This document shows, piece by piece, positions 48,630-57,845 of a stretch of DNA of 64,000 bases. The position numbers and the translations under genes were made by a program. The notes below the pieces were generated by a model. The model did not search any database. It had not been told where the DNA came from and was given only the letters and a program-made list of their open reading frames with translations. This DNA is from CAWCUZ01 sp963798795 (GTDB lineage: Bacteria; Acidobacteriota; Vicinamibacteria; Vicinamibacterales; SCN-69-37), in the NCBI GenBank assembly GCA_963798795.1, contig CAWCUZ010000002.1, positions 806,001 to 870,000 of the forward strand. The letters run 5' to 3'. Numbering within the stretch: position 1 is the first letter of the stretch; the number at the start of each line of letters is the position of its first letter.

Positions 48630-49789
48630 GTGAAGCGTCTTCGTGTCGGCGTGCTCTACGGCGGTCGATCCGGCGAACACGAAGTATCGCTGGCCTCGGC
48701 CGCCGCCATCTTCGCCAACATCGACCGCAAAGCCTACGAACCGATCGCCATCCGGATCGAGAAGGACGGCCGCTGGGTGCTGGCCGATCGGCCGCCGTCG
48801 GCCGCCTCGGCCGCCGACGTGATCGATCAGATGCGCGATTCGTCGCGGGCCCGCGGCGGCCGCGAGGTGTTCCTGCCGCCCCGACCCGGCGACGAAACGC
48901 TGGTGCTCGTCGACCGCCGCTCGACGCGTGCGGACGAAGCCGAAGCCGCGGCGGCCCTCACGGGCCTCGGCCTGGACGTCATCTTTCCCGTCCTGCACGG
49001 CCCGTACGGCGAGGACGGCACCATCCAGGGACTGCTCGAGCTGGCCAGCGTGGCCTACGTCGGGTGCGGCGTGCTCGCCTCGGCCGTCGGGATGGACAAG
49101 GCCGTGATGAAGGTGCTGTTCCAGGCGCGCGGCCTGCAGGTCTCCGACTGGATGATGGTGCGCCGGCGTGACTGGGCCTCCAATCGCGGCGCCGTCGTCG
49201 CGCGCGATCGAGAAGACGCTCGACTACCCGCTCTTCGTCAAGCCGGCCAATCTGGGTTCGAGCGTGGGCATCTCGAAGGTGCACGGCCCGCACGAACTCG
49301 GCGCCGCGCTGGATCTGGCGGCCGAGTTCGACCGCAAGATCGTCGTCGAAGCCGGCGTCCGCGATGCGCGCGAAATCGAATGCGCCGTCCTGGGCAACGA
49401 CGTGCCGGACGTCTCCGTGCCGGGCGAGATCGTGCCCGTCGGCGAGTTCTACGATTACCAGGCCAAGTACCCTCGACCAGGGTTCGCGAATCGACGTGCC
49501 CGCGGCGCTCGACGAGGCACAGGCGAATCTGATCCGCCGCCATGCCCTCGCCGCGTTCGAGGCGATCGACGGCGCGGGCATGGCGCGCGTCGACTTTCTC
49601 GTCAGCCGCGCGTCGGGCGAGATCTTCCTCAACGAGATCAACACCATCCCGGGCTTCACCACGATCAGCATGTTCGCGAAGCTGTGGGCGGCGAGCGGCG
49701 TGAGCTATCCCGCGCTGGTCGATCGGCTCATTGCGCTCGCGATCGAGCGCCACACCGAGCGGCGCGAGCTGAAAACCAGCGTCATCTGA
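48630..49789 (+). CDS. ddl: D-alanine--D-alanine ligase (two frameshifts)
   Basis: Ddl (~380 residues). LYGGRSGEHEVSLASAAAIF starts the first domain; FPVLHGPYGEDGTIQGLLEL binds D-Ala; the ATP-grasp part has FVKPANLGSSVGISKVHG and EIFLNEINTIPGFTTISMF. The product feeds peptidoglycan precursors. Indels near 49195 and 49480 break it. The start GTG at 48630 gives VKRLRVGVLYGGRS. The linker between the first and second domain (EKDGRWVLADRPPS) is normal for the D-Ala-D-Ala class. The gene ends at TGA 49787. Confidence 0.9.
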
Positions 49790-49865
49790 CGCGCAACGGC
49801 CGCGTGCCGGCGCGGCCGACTCGCTGCGCCAACGAGAATTTTTGACAAGCAGGCGCATTTTGTGC

Positions 49866-49893
49866 TTGACAGCGGTTTTTTCTCATCCATAAT
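49866..49893 (+). promoter_or_regulatory. Strong promoter of the micropeptide transcription unit
   Basis: TTGACA (49866-49871), 16-base spacer, CATAAT (49888-49893). A second TTGACA stands 25 bases upstream. The T-rich spacer is a local AT island in a GC-rich genome. The start of transcription should be near 49900. Confidence 0.65.
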
Positions 49894-49899
49894 CTACAT

Positions 49900-50051
49900 C
49901 TTGCGTGAGGACGCTCGGCTCAGCCAATCTGTTGGGGAGTGCGCTCGGGTGCACCAGGCCGGCCGGACTGACGCAAATTCGAATGCCTGACGGCGGCAGC
50001 ACGAACTGATTGGTTGGCCAGGGTGCGGCGGTTCAGCCGCGCCCTTTTTTT
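49900..50051 (+). ncRNA. Structured leader RNA or small RNA, unassigned
   Basis: About 150 bases lie between the strong promoter and an intrinsic terminator. Several stems are possible: TTGCGT near 49901 with ACGCAA near 49962; GCCAATC near 49925 with GATTGGT near 50008; and the terminator. I could not match it to 6S, 4.5S, tmRNA or RNase P RNA. It may be a stand-alone small RNA, or an attenuator leader for the peptide gene at 50183, since both have only one clear promoter. Confidence 0.45.
50021..50051 (+). terminator. Intrinsic terminator/attenuator
   Basis: GGGTGCGGC (50021-50029) pairs with GCCGCGCCC (50036-50044) and is followed by seven T. A second hairpin GTGCGCG-TGAGA-CGCGCAC follows at 50052-50070. 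Confidence 0.75.
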
Positions 50052-50182
50052 GTGCGCGTGAGACGCGCACCACGAAGCGAAGGCTCCGCACGCGAGCGCG
50101 TCGGCGTGCCCGAGGGGCAGCAACGCCCGGTGCGGTGAACGGCCTGCGCACGACACCACGAGGAAAGGGGGGACAAGCACAC

Positions 50183-50236
50183 ATGGCGAAAAAGACTGCC
50201 AAGGGCGGGAAGAAAAAGGGCGGCAAGAAGCGGTAG
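50183..50236 (+). CDS. 17-residue Lys/Gly-rich micropeptide
   Basis: ATG at 50183 encodes MAKKTAKGGKKKGGKKR, then TAG. Eight Lys and one Arg in 17 residues give a strongly cationic, probably unstructured peptide. AGGAAAGGGGGG before it is a good Shine-Dalgarno site (about nine bases from ATG), and an intrinsic terminator begins 24 bases after the stop. The strong promoter is about 280 bases upstream. No homologue is recognised; the composition would suit binding RNA, DNA or the ribosome, like the short basic ribosomal protein bTHX, to which it has no sequence match. That it is translated is inferred from the Shine-Dalgarno/terminator setting. Confidence 0.55.
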   Translation: MAKKTAKGGKKKGGKKR

Positions 50237-50259
50237 CTTCGGCCCTACCCGCAAGAGAA

Positions 50260-50286
50260 GGGGGCGACTGTCGCCCCCTTTTTTTT
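50260..50286 (+). terminator. Intrinsic terminator after the micropeptide
   Basis: GGGGGCGA (50260-50267), loop CTG, TCGCCCCC (50271-50278) followed by eight T. The T run reaches the stop codon of the convergent HEAT-cyclophilin gene. Confidence 0.85.
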
Positions 50287-52456
50287 ACCCGATGAACTTG
50301 AACCCGTCCCAGATCCGCACGCGATCGATCACGTCGCCCGGCGCGAGCTGATCGAGCAGCGCGCCGCCGCGCACCACCTGACCGAACCACGTGTACTGGC
50401 CGTTCAGGTGCGGCTGCGGCGAGACGGTGATGAAGAACTGGCTGCCGCCCGAGTCGGGCCAGCTCTCGCGCGCCAGCCCGAGCGACCCGCGCAGGAAGGG
50501 CTGCGGGCTCAGTTCGTCACGCACCGAGTAGCCCGGCCCGCCCGCGCCGTCGCCGCGCGGATCGCCCGTCTGGACGACGAAGTTCGGCACGACCCGGTGC
50601 AGCTTCAGTCCGTTGAAGAACCCGCTCGCCGCCAGGTCGATGAAGGTCGCCGTCGTCAGCGGTGAATCGACCACGTCGAGTTCGATCTCAATCGTGCCCC
50701 GCCGCGTTTCCAGGAACGCGTGCGGCGAGTAGGCGGGGTGCAGCAGCGCGTCGCTCTCGAAGAAGGCGGCGGGATGCCGGGTCAGCGCCGGCACCGACGG
50801 TCGGGCGTCCGGCTCCCCAAGGCCGTGCAACAGGTCGGCGGCCAGCCGCCGTACGGCCCAGTCCGGATCATCCAGCGCGCGATGCAGGGCGGGCCCGGCC
50901 GCGGCGGCGCCATAGCGTGCCAGCGCCTGCAGCGCGGCCGCACGGGCGTCGAACGCGGCGTCGGTGGTCCCGCGATCGTAGGCCGCCACCAGCCGGTCGG
51001 CGCCGCCCTCGGGACGCCGCTCGCCGACCAGGCGCGCCGCGGTGGCGCGCACGACGAAATCCTCCGCCTGGAGCGATGTGAACAGGATGTCCGGCAGGTT
51101 CGACGGCGCGAGCCGGGCGATCGCGTCGAGCGCGGACGCGTGCACGCGGACGTCCTCGTCGTGCAGCAGATCGTCCAGCGCCCCGGCCACCCGATCGGCC
51201 GGGAGGGTGCCCAGCGCCGTCGCCAGCGCCGCGCGGACCTGCCAGTCCGGATCGAGCCCGAGACTCGACGCCGCGAGCAGGAAGCCGCCGGGGTCGACGC
51301 GAGCGGCCGCCGAGAGCGCGGAGGCGCGCAGGACCGCGGGGGTGCCGTTCAGCTCGTCGAGCAGGATGTCGAACGCCCGCGGATCGCCGAGCACACCGAG
51401 CGCCGCCACCGCCTCGAGCGCGAGGACCTGCGGCGTCTCCCGATCGTCGATCAGCGCGAGGAGCGCCTCGTACGCGCCGGCGCCCCTCAGCGCGCCGAGG
51501 GCACGGATGGCGACGGCGCGCAGCCGGACGTCCGCGTCGGCACGCCGAACGATGGCCAGTGCCGTCGGCAGAATCGACGCATCCCGGAGAGCGGTCAGGC
51601 CGCGGATGGCGAAAGCGGGCGTGATGACCCCATCGCTCGACGCGAGCACGCGCAGCGCCGGCGCCGCATCCGGGCTCCCGCTGCGCTGCAGCGCGAAGGC
51701 GATCGGCCACCAGCGCGACACCGGCTGGCCCCCGGCGTCGAGCGCGACGCGCGCGAGCGCGTCGAACCGGCCGAGGCGCACGAGGGCGTACAGCGACAGT
51801 TGACAGGCCAGCACGTCGGGTGTCCCGGGCGCGTCGGCATCAGGCGCGAGCGGCGCGAACCGCGCCGGGCAGCCGGAGGCGGCGTCGGCCACGGCCGAGG
51901 CGGCGCCGGCCGCGGCCGAGCCGAGCAGGCCGAGCCCTTCCGCGGCCCGCCCGTGCACCAGGGGTGAGGCGTCGAGCAGCGCCGCGGTCAGTGGTTCGAT
52001 CGCGCGCGCGTCGCCGAGCACGCCGAGCGCGAAGGCCGCGGTCGCCCGAACCGGTTCGTCCGGATCGCGCAGCGCCTCGATCAGACTCGGCAGGCCGTCG
52101 GGATTGCCGATCCGGCCGATCGCCAGCGCCGCACGACGCCGCACGCCCGCGTCGGGGTCGCGAACGAGCGCGGCCAGGTCGGCGCGGTCGGCGGGAACGA
52201 AGGCGGGGGGCGAGGCGACCGCGGACGGAGGCGCCGGCGGCGCGGCCGGTGCACCGGCAACGGGTGCGAGGCCGGCCGGTTCCGGAGCCGCCGTGCCCGG
52301 ATCGCGCAGCACGCGCTCCGCTTCGAGCCGAAGAATCCACGCGACCTTCGTATCGAGCGGCACGGCCGCGGCGGTCTGGCGCGGAACGGCCGGCGGTTTC
52401 GACCCGCCGCACGCCGTAGCGACGAGCGCGACGGCGAGGGCGACGCGGAGGCGCAC
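50285..52456 (-). CDS. HEAT-repeat/cyclophilin fusion lipoprotein
   Basis: A 723-residue protein with three parts. A lipoprotein signal (LAVALVATAC near residue 16) and a Pro/Ala linker lead to about 450 residues of HEAT/PBS-lyase-type repeats (for example RRRAALAIGRIGNPDGLPSLIEAL and VRATAAFALGVLGDARAIEPL). The last ~160 residues are a cyclophilin peptidyl-prolyl isomerase: FNGLKLHRVVPNFVVQTGDP and GGSQFFITVSPQPHLNGQYT contain the Arg, Phe, Gln and His positions of the active site. It probably folds envelope proteins from an inner- or outer-membrane anchor, with the repeats as scaffold. The frame is intact, and it converges on the micropeptide terminator. Confidence 0.85.
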   Translation of the reverse strand: MRLRVALAVALVATACGGSKPPAVPRQTAAAVPLDTKVAWILRLEAERVLRDPGTAAPEPAGLAPVAGAPAAPPAPPSAVASPPAFVPADRADLAALVRDPDAGVRRRAALAIGRIGNPDGLPSLIEALRDPDEPVRATAAFALGVLGDARAIEPLTAALLDASPLVHGRAAEGLGLLGSAAAGAASAVADAASGCPARFAPLAPDADAPGTPDVLACQLSLYALVRLGRFDALARVALDAGGQPVSRWWPIAFALQRSGSPDAAPALRVLASSDGVITPAFAIRGLTALRDASILPTALAIVRRADADVRLRAVAIRALGALRGAGAYEALLALIDDRETPQVLALEAVAALGVLGDPRAFDILLDELNGTPAVLRASALSAAARVDPGGFLLAASSLGLDPDWQVRAALATALGTLPADRVAGALDDLLHDEDVRVHASALDAIARLAPSNLPDILFTSLQAEDFVVRATAARLVGERRPEGGADRLVAAYDRGTTDAAFDARAAALQALARYGAAAAGPALHRALDDPDWAVRRLAADLLHGLGEPDARPSVPALTRHPAAFFESDALLHPAYSPHAFLETRRGTIEIELDVVDSPLTTATFIDLAASGFFNGLKLHRVVPNFVVQTGDPRGDGAGGPGYSVRDELSPQPFLRGSLGLARESWPDSGGSQFFITVSPQPHLNGQYTWFGQVVRGGALLDQLAPGDVIDRVRIWDGFKFIG

Positions 52457-52494
52457 GACGGTATCGTATCGCGGTCAGGCGCGCGCCGAGCCGC

Positions 52495-52503
52495 TGCTAT
52501 ACT
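52495..52503 (+). promoter_or_regulatory. Extended -10 promoter of the deoxynucleoside kinase gene
   Basis: TGCTATACT (TG at 52495-52496), the same string as before moaE and rpmB. Eleven bases separate it from the proposed TTG start at 52515. Confidence 0.5.
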
Positions 52504-52514
52504 GGCGCGCCAGA

Positions 52515-53158
52515 TTGGACTTTCGCTATCTCGCCATCGAGGGCCCGGTCGGGCTGGGCAAGACCGCGCTCGCCGAGCGGCTGGTGGCGCGACTCGACGC
52601 GCCGCCGTCGTGCTCGACGACACCGAGAACCCGTTTCTCGCGGACTTCTATGCCGGCCGGACCGGCGCCGCCTTTCAGGCGCAGCTGTTCTTCACGCTCG
52701 CGCGCCACCGGCAGCTGCTCGCGCTGCGCCAGCGGCGACCTGTTCAGCCAGACCACGGTCTGCGACTACCTGTTCGAGCGCGATCGCATCTACGCGTTCC
52801 TGAACCTCGACGACAACGAGCTGTTCATCTACCAGCGGCTGTACGACCTGCTCGCGCGCGACCTGCCGGCGCCCGACATCGTCGTCTACCTGCAGGCGCC
52901 GACCGAGCTGCTGCGCCGCCGCGTGCGCGAACGCGCCCGCCGCGCCGACCCCGGGCGACGCCTCGCCGGCGACGCGTACCTGGCCGAGCTGAACGAGGCG
53001 TACAACCACTTCTTCTTTCACTACACCGCCACGCCGCTGCTCGTCGTCGAGACGTCGCAGGTCGATCTCACCTGGGGCGACGAGGCGCGTCGACGACCTG
53101 CTGCGCCAGATCCGCGCGGCACGGCCGCGGCACGCGGTACTACGTGCCGCGGACGTAG
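52515..53158 (+). CDS. Deoxynucleoside kinase (frameshifted)
   Basis: A dNK-family kinase of about 214 residues. LDFRYLAIEGPVGLGKTALAE contains the P-loop right at the N-terminus; DYLFERDRIYAFLNLDDNEL is the DRS/ERD-type catalytic motif; PDIVVYLQAPTELLRRRV the LID region. It phosphorylates deoxyadenosine, deoxyguanosine or deoxycytidine for salvage. At least three indels (about 52605, 52735 and 53090) break it. The start is TTG at 52515. The 70-base gap to accD has no clear feature. Confidence 0.82.
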
Positions 53159-53229
53159 CGCCGGCTCCAGGCCTCGAAATTTCCACATCTCGAAATCCCC
53201 AAATCGCAATTTCCGTGTAGAGTCCCTCT

Positions 53230-54150
53230 ATGGCGTGGTTCAAGAAGGCGCGCAAGCCGATCGAATCGCCTGCCGACAAGGCCAGCCGGGTGCCCGAGGG
53301 ACTGTGGGTCAAGTGTCCGTCGTGCGCGCAGGTCCTCTACAACAAGGAGCTCGTCGGCCGAGCCTGCAGGTCTGCCCGCACGTGCGCGCACCACTTCCGG
53401 ATGAACGCGGAGCGAGCGGCTGCGGATGCTGTTCGACGACGGGCGTGGGACGGAGCACGACGCCGGCCTGCGCTCGACCGACCCGCTCCAGTTCACCGAC
53501 ACGAAGCCCTACCGCGATCGGCTCGAGCAGACGATCACCGCGACCGGCCGCAACGACGCCGTGATCGTCGGCCAGCGGCACGATCGAGGGTGTGCCCGCC
53601 GTCATCGCCGCGATGGAATACGCGTTCATCGGCGGCAGCATGGGCGTCGTCGTGGGCGAAAAGATCACGCGCGCCGCCGAGCGGGCGCTGGCGGCGCGGC
53701 AGGCCGCTCGTCATCGTGTCGTGCTCGGGCGGCGCGCGCATGATGGAGGGCGCGCTCTCGCTGATGCAGATGGCCAAGATCAGCGCGGCGCTCGGCCGGC
53801 TCGATCGCGCCGGACTGCCGTACATCTCGGTCCTGACCGACCCGACGACGGGCGGCGTGACCGCGAGCTTCGCGATGCTGGGGGATCTGAACATGGCGGA
53901 GCCGAAGGCGCTCATCGGCTTCGCGGGGCCGCGCGTGATCGAGCAGACCATCCGCCAGAAGCTGCCCGAGGGGTTTCAGCGCAGCGAGTTCCTGCTCGAC
54001 AAGGGCTTCATCGACGCGGTCGTGGATCGGCGCGAGCTGAAGGCGACGCTGGGCCGCACGCTCCGCGTGATGCAGCGGATGCCGACAGCGCCGCCCACCC
54101 GAAAGGTCGGACGGGACCGCCGAGGCCGCCGAGGGCGAAGTCTGACTTGA
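53230..54150 (+). CDS. accD: Acetyl-CoA carboxylase carboxyltransferase subunit beta (frameshifted)
   Basis: AccD (~305 residues). MAWFKKARKPIESPADKAS and VPEGLWVKCPSCAQVLYNKEL carry the first half of the N-terminal zinc ribbon; the second Cys pair (CPHC-like) is out of frame. The carboxyltransferase core has IVSCSGGARMMEGALSLMQM, LPYISVLTDPTTGGVTASFA and LIGFAGPRVIEQT. With AccA (not in window) it transfers CO2 from biotin to acetyl-CoA. Indels near 53365, 53420, 53575 and 53705. folC starts in the overlapping TTGA at its stop, the usual accD-folC pair. Confidence 0.9.
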   Translation: MAWFKKARKPIESPADKASRVPEGLWVKCPSCAQVLYNKELVGRACRSARTCAHHFRMNAERAAADAVRRRAWDGARRRPALDRPAPVHRHEALPRSARADDHRDRPQRRRDRRPAARSRVCPPSSPRWNTRSSAAAWASSWAKRSRAPPSGRWRRGRPLVIVSCSGGARMMEGALSLMQMAKISAALGRLDRAGLPYISVLTDPTTGGVTASFAMLGDLNMAEPKALIGFAGPRVIEQTIRQKLPEGFQRSEFLLDKGFIDAVVDRRELKATLGRTLRVMQRMPTAPPTRKVGRDRRGRRGRSLT

Positions 54151-55469
54151 CCGCGGACGCGCCCGTTCGGGCCTGGCTCGCGTCGCTCGAGCAGTTCGGC
54201 ATCAAGCTCGGGCTCGATCAGATCCGGGCGCTCCTCGCCGGCCTGGACCACCCCGAGCGGGCGTTCCCGTCGATCGTCATCGCAGGGACCAACGGCAAGG
54301 GATCCGTCGCGGCGATGATCGAACGCGGCCTACGCGCCGCCGGCTGCCGCACCGGCCGCTACACGTCGCCGCACCTCGCCGACCTCGAGGAGCGGTTGGC
54401 GGTCGATGGCGACCCCGTGTCTGCCGGACGTGCTCGATGCCGCTCTGGCGCGCGCGCGCGCCGCCAGCGAGGCGCTGCCCGGCGCCGCCGAGCTATTTCG
54501 AGGCCACGACGGCCGCTGGCGCTCGACGTGTTCCGCGTGGCGCCGGGTGGACGTGGCCGTCCTCGAAGTGGGCCTGGGCGGCCGGCTGGACGCGACCAAT
54601 GTCGTCACGCCGGTCGCGGTCGCGATCACCGCCATCGATCTCGACCACAGCGAACACCTGGGGCCGACGATCGCCGCGATCGCCCGCGAGAAGGCGGGCG
54701 TCATCAAGGCAGGCGGGCTGGCCGTGCTCGCGCGCAATCCACCGGACGCGCGCGCGGTGGTCGAGCAGGTGGCCCGCGAGGCCGGGGCCACATTGATCTG
54801 TGCGCCCGACGGCACGCGGGTCGACTTCGACGATGGTGTCCGGATACGCGCCGCGCGACGATCGCGACTCCCCGCGCGCGCTACGGCCCGTTGCGGCTCG
54901 GCCTGCGCGGGCCGGCACCAGCTCGAGAACGCGGTCGTTGCGGTGCGGTTGCTCGAAGCAGATCGACGGACGCGCCGGGCTCCGCGTACCGGCCGCGGCC
55001 GTGGCGGCGGGACTGTGCGAGGCCGTCTGGCCGGGCCGTCTGGAGCTGATGCCGGCGGCCCGAGGGCGACGTCCTCATCGACGGCGCCCACAATCCGGCC
55101 GGCGCGCGAGCCCTGGCGGCGCACATCCGCGAGACCTACGGGCGTCCGCTGCCCGTCGTGCTGGCGGTGATGCGCGACAAGCCGGCGGCCGAGCATGATT
55201 GGCGCGCTGGCCCCGGCGGCGTCGGCGTTCTTCTGCACGGCGCCGGCAACGGCCCGCGCCCTGACACCCGAGGCCCTTGCCGACGTCGCGCGACGGATGG
55301 CGCCGGCCGTGCCGGTGTCGGCGACGTCGGATCCGCAGGAGGCGCTCGCGGGTGCGCGCCGAGTGGGCGAGCCCGTCGTCGTGGCGGGTTCGCTCTACCT
55401 CGCCGGCCAGATTCCGCCGGAACCTGTCGTGATAGGCTCGAGCGGGATCCGGCGCCGGACACGGCCTGA
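54147..55469 (+). CDS. folC: Folylpolyglutamate/dihydrofolate synthase (frameshifted)
   Basis: FolC (~435 residues), which adds glutamate to folates. The ATP site is IVIAGTNGKGSVAAMIERGL; VAVLEVGLGGRLDATNVV and DHSEHLGPTIAAIAREKAG follow. The C-terminal domain has VLIDGAHNPAGARALAAHI. Indels are near 54420, 54540, 54880, 55000, 55065 and 55200. TTG at 54147 overlaps the accD stop. The end, TGA at 55467, gives ...DPAPDTA and fits just before lptD. Confidence 0.87.
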
Positions 55470-55483
55470 CGACTGTGCGGTCC

Positions 55484-57827
55484 ATGATAGTTCGACCGAT
55501 TCTCGCCCTGGCGGCGCTGAGCCTCGTCCTCGTCCATGCCGCGTCCGGCGCGCGCCCAGGATTCGGGCGGATTCCGGTGTCAGAACGGCGAGTTGCCGAG
55601 CGTCAGCGCCGGGCCACGGTCCGTCTGGAACGCACCGGTCGCGGGGCGCGCGGGCGTGACGCGGACGACGCTGGTCGACAACGTCGTCGTCGAGTGCGAC
55701 GAGGCGCAGATCTTCGCGGACCGCATGGAAGTCCAGAGCGACGAGGACGTGGCGCGCCTGACGGGGCACGTCGTCTTTGCCGAACCGTCGCAGGGGGTCC
55801 GCATCACCGCGGTCCGGGCCGAGATCGACAAGAAGACGCGGCTCGGCACGTTCTACGACGCCGGCGGCTACGTGCGGCTGGCGGACAGCAAGACGGCGGA
55901 GCGCAGCCTGTTCGGCACGCTCGAACCCGACGCGTACTTCCACGGCGCGCGGCTCGACAAGATCGGCGAGCGGCAGTACCGGTTGACGGACGGCGCGTTC
56001 ACGACGTGCGTGCAGGCCACGCCGCGATGGGAACTGACCGGGTCGCGCGCGACGGTGACGCTCGACAAGCGCGCGGTGCTGAAGAACGCCGTGCTGCGCG
56101 TCAAGAACGTGCCGCTGCTGTACGTGCCGTACATCTACTACCCGATTTCGCACGACGACCGCGCCACCGGGTTCCTGCTGCCGACGTACGGCACGTCCAC
56201 GGTGCGCGGCTTTTCGCTGAGCAATGCCTTCTTCTGGGCGATCGGCCGCAGCCAGGATCTGACGCTCTACCACGACTGGTTCAAGCGCGCCGGCCAGGGG
56301 CTGGGCGCCGAGTACCGGTACACCGTGGCGCCGGGGTCGGAGGGCAACGCGCGGTTCTACCTGCTCAAGGAGCACACGACATTGCTCGCCGACGGCGTGA
56401 CGGTGGACCGGCCGGCGCACCAGTCGTACGAGATCCGGGGCAATGTCAACCAGGCGCTGGCGCGCGGGTTCCGGGTGATCGGCCGCGCCAACTACTTCAC
56501 CGACGCCGCCACCCAGCAGCTCTACCAGCAGAACGTCTTCGACCTGTCGCAGCGCACCCGCTACCTGGGCGCGACGATCACCGGCGGGCTGGGGCCGTAT
56601 CGATTCAGCGCGAACGCCGAACAGAACGACATCTACTACGGCGCCAGCTACGCGCAGCGGCAGGGCAACCTCCCGCGGATCAATGTCTCGGCGGCCCAGA
56701 AGCCGATCGGCCGGTCGCCCGTCTACGCGGGGGCCTCCGCGGAAGTCGGCTACATCCTGCGCCAGGACGACATCACCAAACCCGAGACCGACCACAGCCT
56801 CTGGCGCATCGACGCCTCGCCGTCGATCCGGGTGCCTTTGAGCAGGCTCAGCTTCCTGTCGGTGACGACGTCGGCCAACTGGCGCTACACGCGCTGGTCG
56901 GAGAGCCGCGACCCGATCACGCACGTACAGGTGCCCGTGCCGCTGGACCGGCAGCTCTTCGGCTTCACGGTGCGGGCGGTCGGACCCGTTGTCTCGCGGG
57001 TCTGGCAGACGCCCGACAGCGGCTACGCCGAGCGCATCAAGCACAGCATCGAGCCGTCGGTCGCGCTGAGCTGGCTGTCGTCGTTCGCGGACTTCGACCA
57101 GGTCGTGCAGTCGGACGGCACCGACTTCATCTACGGCGGCACGACGCGGCTCACCTACGGGCTCGCCAACCATCTGTACGCGCGCCGGCGGACGGCGGGC
57201 GGCGGCGTCGTGCGCGAGATCCTGACGGTCGACCTGAGCCAGAGCTACTACACCGACGCCCGAGCGTCGCAGTACCACCAGCAGTTCCAGTCCAGCTTCG
57301 GGGGACTCTACAACACGTACGTGCCGCCCACGCCGTTCTCTCCGCTGCGGATCGCCGTGACGGCGCATCCGGCGGAGCACGCCGACGGGCAATTCAGCAT
57401 GGAACTCGACCCGACGCTCCGGATCCCGCGGACGCTCGGCGCCTCGGGCAGTTTCACCGCGCCGCTCGCGCAGGTGACGGCCGGCTGGTCCAAGCGGCAG
57501 TACATCCCGGAGCTGCCAGGCTTCGACAACCCGGAGCTGGCCGATCACTTCCTGAACGCCATGGCCACGGCCCGCACGCGCAACAACGGGGTCGGCGTGA
57601 CGTTCGCCTTCAACTACGACGCCCGGCGGGGCTATTTCGTCCAGCGGCGGATCGTGGCGCACTACAGCAGCCAGTGCTGCGGCGTGGCGCTCGATTACCA
57701 GACTGTCAATCGGACCCGGTTCGGCCTGCCGAACGATCGGCGCATCGGGCTGTCGTTCACGCTGGCAGGGATCGGGTCGTTCTCGAACCCGTTCGGTGCG
57801 TTCGGCAATAATACGGGCAGCCGATAA
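55484..57827 (+). CDS. lptD: LPS-assembly protein LptD (OstA)
   Basis: LptD (~780 residues), the outer-membrane barrel that inserts LPS. The signal peptide IVRPILALAALSLVLVHAA is in the frame that starts at 55484; one missing base near 55545 moves to the main frame at ARAQDSGGF. The N-terminal OstA beta-jellyroll has VVVECDEAQIFADRMEV and LTGHVVFAEPSQGVRI; the rest consists of alternating strands (RNPLLYVPYIYYPISHDD-like region, then TGFLLPTYGTSTVRGFSL). It ends in a strand with GSR. This shows LPS or a similar lipid in the outer membrane. The gene is read from folC with 14 bases between. Confidence 0.92.
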
Positions 57828-57845
57828 CTCGGCCGGGCACCCACC

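Noticed and set aside
49900..50051. 6S RNA or 4.5S RNA
   Set aside because: No SRP GGAAG/GCAGCC tetraloop region and no clear 6S central bubble; left as unassigned.
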